NCBI GenBank assembly: GCA_903827945.1
Contig: CAIKKN010000003.1
Location: 16,565-80,564, forward strand
Reading direction: 5' to 3'
Source: an uncultured Actinomycetes bacterium
GTDB taxonomy: Bacteria; Actinomycetota; Actinomycetes; Nanopelagicales; Nanopelagicaceae
Length of the DNA: 64,000 nucleotides
Part shown: positions 62,091 to 64,000 of the stretch, one piece after another
Numbering within the stretch: the stretch's first letter is position 1
Layout: each line of letters begins with the position of its first letter
Position numbers and translations under genes: made by a program
The notes under the pieces: model-generated
The model's input: the letters and a program-made list of their open reading frames with translations, nothing else
Database searches by the model: none
What the model was told of the DNA's origin: nothing

Positions 62091-62189
62091 AGAAAGTTTG
62101 AATCGGTAATAAAGGGCAAGACAGGGCAAGACAGGGCAAGAAAGTTTGAATCGGCAAGACAGGGCAAGAAAGTTTGAATCGGCAAGACG
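62091..62189 (+). repeat. Nested tandem repeats between ftsE and ftsX
   Basis: Two units of GGGCAAGACA (62114-62133) run into two 28-bp units starting GGGCAAGAAAGTTTGAATCG (62134-62161, 62162-62189). A further AGAAAGTTTGAATCGG copy lies at 62091-62106. ftsE and ftsX normally sit close or overlap, so this insert separates a coupled pair. Confidence 0.93.
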
Positions 62190-62211
62190 AGACAGAAAGC
62201 GGTAAAAGAAG

Positions 62212-63114
62212 ATGCGCGCAGCGTTTGTAGCGAGTGAAGTAAAAATTGGCATTCGCCGCAATCTCACCATGACATTTGCCGTAATGGTCACCATTGCTAT
62301 ATCGCTTACGCTTCTTGGAATCGGATTGCTTACTAACTCCCAAGTCCGAGTAATGAAGGATTATTGGTATGACAAGATTGAAGTATCCGTATTCTTATGT
62401 GGATCCCTTTCTGAATCACCATCGTGCGCTGGGGGCCCAATCACTGCTGGCCAACGCTTGGCAATTCAGCAAGATCTGCAAGCTCTTCCTGTAGTTCAAA
62501 ATGTTTTCTATGAGTCACAGGCGCAGGCATACCAACACTTCCAAGAGCGATTTAAGAATTCTGCGATTGCACAAAATGTGACCCCGGATCAACTTCCAGA
62601 ATCATTCCGAGTGAAATTGAAGGATCCAACTAAATTTGCTGTTATTCAATCTGCCTTTGCTGGCCGACCAGGAGTGGATACCGTTCAAGACCAGCGAGCA
62701 ATCCTCGACAAATTCTTTAAGCTTTTGAATGTATTGCGCGATGGTGCTCTTGCTATTGGTGTTGCATCTATTGGAACAGCGATGCTGCTTATTTCAAATA
62801 CACTTCGAATTGCAGCGTTTAATCGACGCCGCGAAACGGGCGTGATGAAACTTGTCGGCGCAACCTCATTTTCTATTCAATTACCATTCCTGCTTGAGGG
62901 AGTATTCTCGGCAATCATCGGTTGGATGGTTTCAACTGGGTTACTCTCATTATTCAAGCTTCTCATCTCTTCTAGAGTCGCTCCGCTTTTGAGTTTCACT
63001 CGATTCTTCACGTGGTCAGATGTCTGGGTTGCCTCCGCAGAATTGCTCGGGGTGGGCCTTCTTATCTCATCAGTTTCTTCAGTAATTACTCTTCGCCGCC
63101 ACTTAAAAGTCTGA
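62212..63114 (+). CDS. ftsX: Cell division membrane protein FtsX
   Basis: Membrane partner of FtsE. 300 aa with the FtsX architecture: a short cytoplasmic start (MRAAFVASEVKIGIRRNLTM), the first membrane segment, an extracellular domain of about 130 residues (VSVFLCGSLSESPSC to VDTVQDQRAILDKF), and three further membrane segments with RRRETGVMKLVGATSFSIQLPFLLEG. The two Cys in the extracellular domain (CGSLSESPSC) could pair. Mycobacterial FtsX activates RipC through this domain. A GC-rich hairpin follows the stop. Confidence 0.95.
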   Translation: MRAAFVASEVKIGIRRNLTMTFAVMVTIAISLTLLGIGLLTNSQVRVMKDYWYDKIEVSVFLCGSLSESPSCAGGPITAGQRLAIQQDLQALPVVQNVFYESQAQAYQHFQERFKNSAIAQNVTPDQLPESFRVKLKDPTKFAVIQSAFAGRPGVDTVQDQRAILDKFFKLLNVLRDGALAIGVASIGTAMLLISNTLRIAAFNRRRETGVMKLVGATSFSIQLPFLLEGVFSAIIGWMVSTGLLSLFKLLISSRVAPLLSFTRFFTWSDVWVASAELLGVGLLISSVSSVITLRRHLKV

Positions 63115-63119
63115 TTTGA

Positions 63120-63133
63120 GCCCCAATGGGGGC
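63120..63133 (+). terminator. Hairpin after ftsX
   Basis: GCCCC-AATG-GGGGC begins 6 nt after the ftsX stop. It is short, and no T run follows, so termination is uncertain. Confidence 0.4.
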
Positions 63134-63250
63134 GGTTGGCTAATCAAAGGCAACATTTTGCGAGAGAATGTGTCTATACAGATGTACCCATAAATGATTC
63201 TGCCTGTCCAGTGCAGGTTGATTCGTAACGACTGAAATGGAGGTGATGAG

Positions 63251-63730
63251 ATGGTTAAGGAAACAGGCAAAAAGATGATTGCCCAGAATAAGGCTGCTCG
63301 TCATGACTATTTCATTGAAGAAGTTTATGAATGTGGGATTGTTCTTAATGGGACCGAAGTTAAATCACTTCGTGCTGGTCGAGCATCATTGATCGATGGT
63401 TTTGCAACGATTGATGAGGGCGAGGCATGGTTGGAAGGAATTCACATTCCTGAATACAACGAAGGAAGTTGGACTAACCACACACCTCGTCGTAAGCGAA
63501 AGCTCTTGATGCACCGTCGTGAAATCGACAAGCTTCATTCAATCATCAAACAAGGTGGTCTCACACTGGTGCCTCTTTCTTTGTATTTCAAGGATGGTCG
63601 CGCAAAGGTTGAGATCGCTCTGGCTAAAGGCAAAAAGGCGCACGACAAGCGTCAAACCCTTTTGGAGAATCAAGCCAAGCGCGAGATTGCGCGTAATTTC
63701 TCGCGGAGTAATTCCGGCAAGGATTACTAG
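63251..63730 (+). CDS. smpB: SsrA-binding protein SmpB
   Basis: Binds tmRNA and acts in trans-translation. 159 aa with the SmpB signatures [51 protein letters not shown] and [35 protein letters not shown] 63251 has GGAGGTGATG about 5 nt upstream. The tmRNA gene follows 132 bp later. The last three codons and stop are part of a 32-bp tandem duplication. Confidence 0.97.
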   Translation: MVKETGKKMIAQNKAARHDYFIEEVYECGIVLNGTEVKSLRAGRASLIDGFATIDEGEAWLEGIHIPEYNEGSWTNHTPRRKRKLLMHRREIDKLHSIIKQGGLTLVPLSLYFKDGRAKVEIALAKGKKAHDKRQTLLENQAKREIARNFSRSNSGKDY

Positions 63731-63780
63731 TCGCTTCAGAGCCATAAGGCGAGGATTACTAGTCGCTTCAGACCCATTAG
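63716..63780 (+). repeat. 32-bp tandem duplication containing the smpB stop codon
   Basis: Copy one is 63716-63747 (starting GGCAAGGATTACTAGTCGCT) and copy two 63748-63780 (starting GGCGAGGATTACTAGTCGCT). The smpB stop TAG (63728-63730) lies in the first copy and is duplicated in the second. Confidence 0.95.
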
Positions 63781-63862
63781 AATTGGGTTCTATAAATTGC
63801 AGGAATGAAAACTACATATGGATGCGTTACATAAATGCTTTCAATTTCCATGTTCAAACCAT

Positions 63863-64000
63863 GGGGGTGATCGGTTTCGACTTTAGTTGTTGGAACAGAG
63901 GAAGCGGGCCGAGGAAGCTTGGATGATCTCGTTAACCAAAAACCAAGCAAAACTATAACTGCAGATAAAACTACAGTTGATTTCGCTCTAGCTGCATAAG
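63863..64000 (+). ncRNA. ssrA: Transfer-messenger RNA (5' part)
   Basis: Begins GGGGGTGATCGGTTTCGAC, the conserved 5' end of tmRNA. The tag reading frame is visible: the resume codon is probably GTT at 63931, then AAC, and the frame ends TTVDFALAA followed by TAA at 63997-63999. That gives a tag of about 22 residues, longer than the 10-16 known from other actinobacteria, but with the standard ALAA degron. The 3' tRNA-like half lies beyond the window. Next to smpB as expected. Confidence 0.95.

Overview
The window looks like chromosome of an actinobacterium with GC content, judged by eye, somewhat under half. This is low for the phylum and suggests a small-genome aquatic lineage such as the Nanopelagicales (acI) type. 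Phylum-level evidence is strong: two WhiB-family regulators, AdnA/AdnB helicase-nucleases, a SigR/RsrA pair, a fused 2-oxoglutarate dehydrogenase (Kgd), a UPF0182 protein, nickel superoxide dismutase, and the block prfB-ftsE-ftsX-smpB-ssrA. The order or family assignment is inference. No transposase, integrase, prophage or CRISPR array was seen.

Layout. 1-994: 3' part of typA. 1084-19114: a genome-maintenance block (adnA, adnB, an EEP-family nuclease, nudC, uvrD2), then a whiB7 locus with a leader ORF and attenuator, a ThiF-like protein, DUF5679, two metallopeptidase-type genes and a UPF0182 membrane protein. Much of this order matches the adnA-adnB-nudC-uvrD2-whiB7 neighbourhood of mycobacteria. 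19181-22486: initiator tRNA followed directly by pgl, gnd and zwf (oxidative pentose phosphate pathway). 22491-28559: hisN, rsgA, aroA, an SRAP protein, sigR, rsrA and a thioesterase. 28575-29389: nickel superoxide dismutase and its maturation protease. 29396-43458: kgd, argG, whiB1, tRNA-Arg, msrA, a DNA glycosylase, TerC, two PLP enzymes of sulfur amino acid metabolism, and a SulP transporter.

43506-51982 is a cell-surface polysaccharide locus: two glycosyltransferases, four enzymes that together fit synthesis of a UDP-diacetamido-uronic acid sugar (dehydrogenase, oxidoreductase, aminotransferase, acetyltransferase), and a two-component ABC exporter. 52131-55257 holds a secreted Lys/Ala-rich protein, a short ribosome hibernation factor, a permease fused to a YHS domain and a lipoprotein. 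55374-59900 is a tad (Flp-type) pilus cluster. 60037-64000 is prfB-ftsE-ftsX-smpB and the 5' part of tmRNA.

Two window-wide patterns are not explained by ordinary annotation. First, short tandem repeats (often 9 bp, also 7, 10, 15, 16, 18, 28 and 32 bp) fill intergenic gaps and coding linkers; at five genes the repeated unit contains the stop codon itself. Second, 22 genes carry a TANNNT hexamer ending 6 or 7 nt before the start codon, the geometry expected of leaderless transcripts. This also fixes many start codons. The most coherent regulatory units are the whiB7 leader/attenuator and the sigR promoter, which matches GGAAT-N18-GTT exactly.
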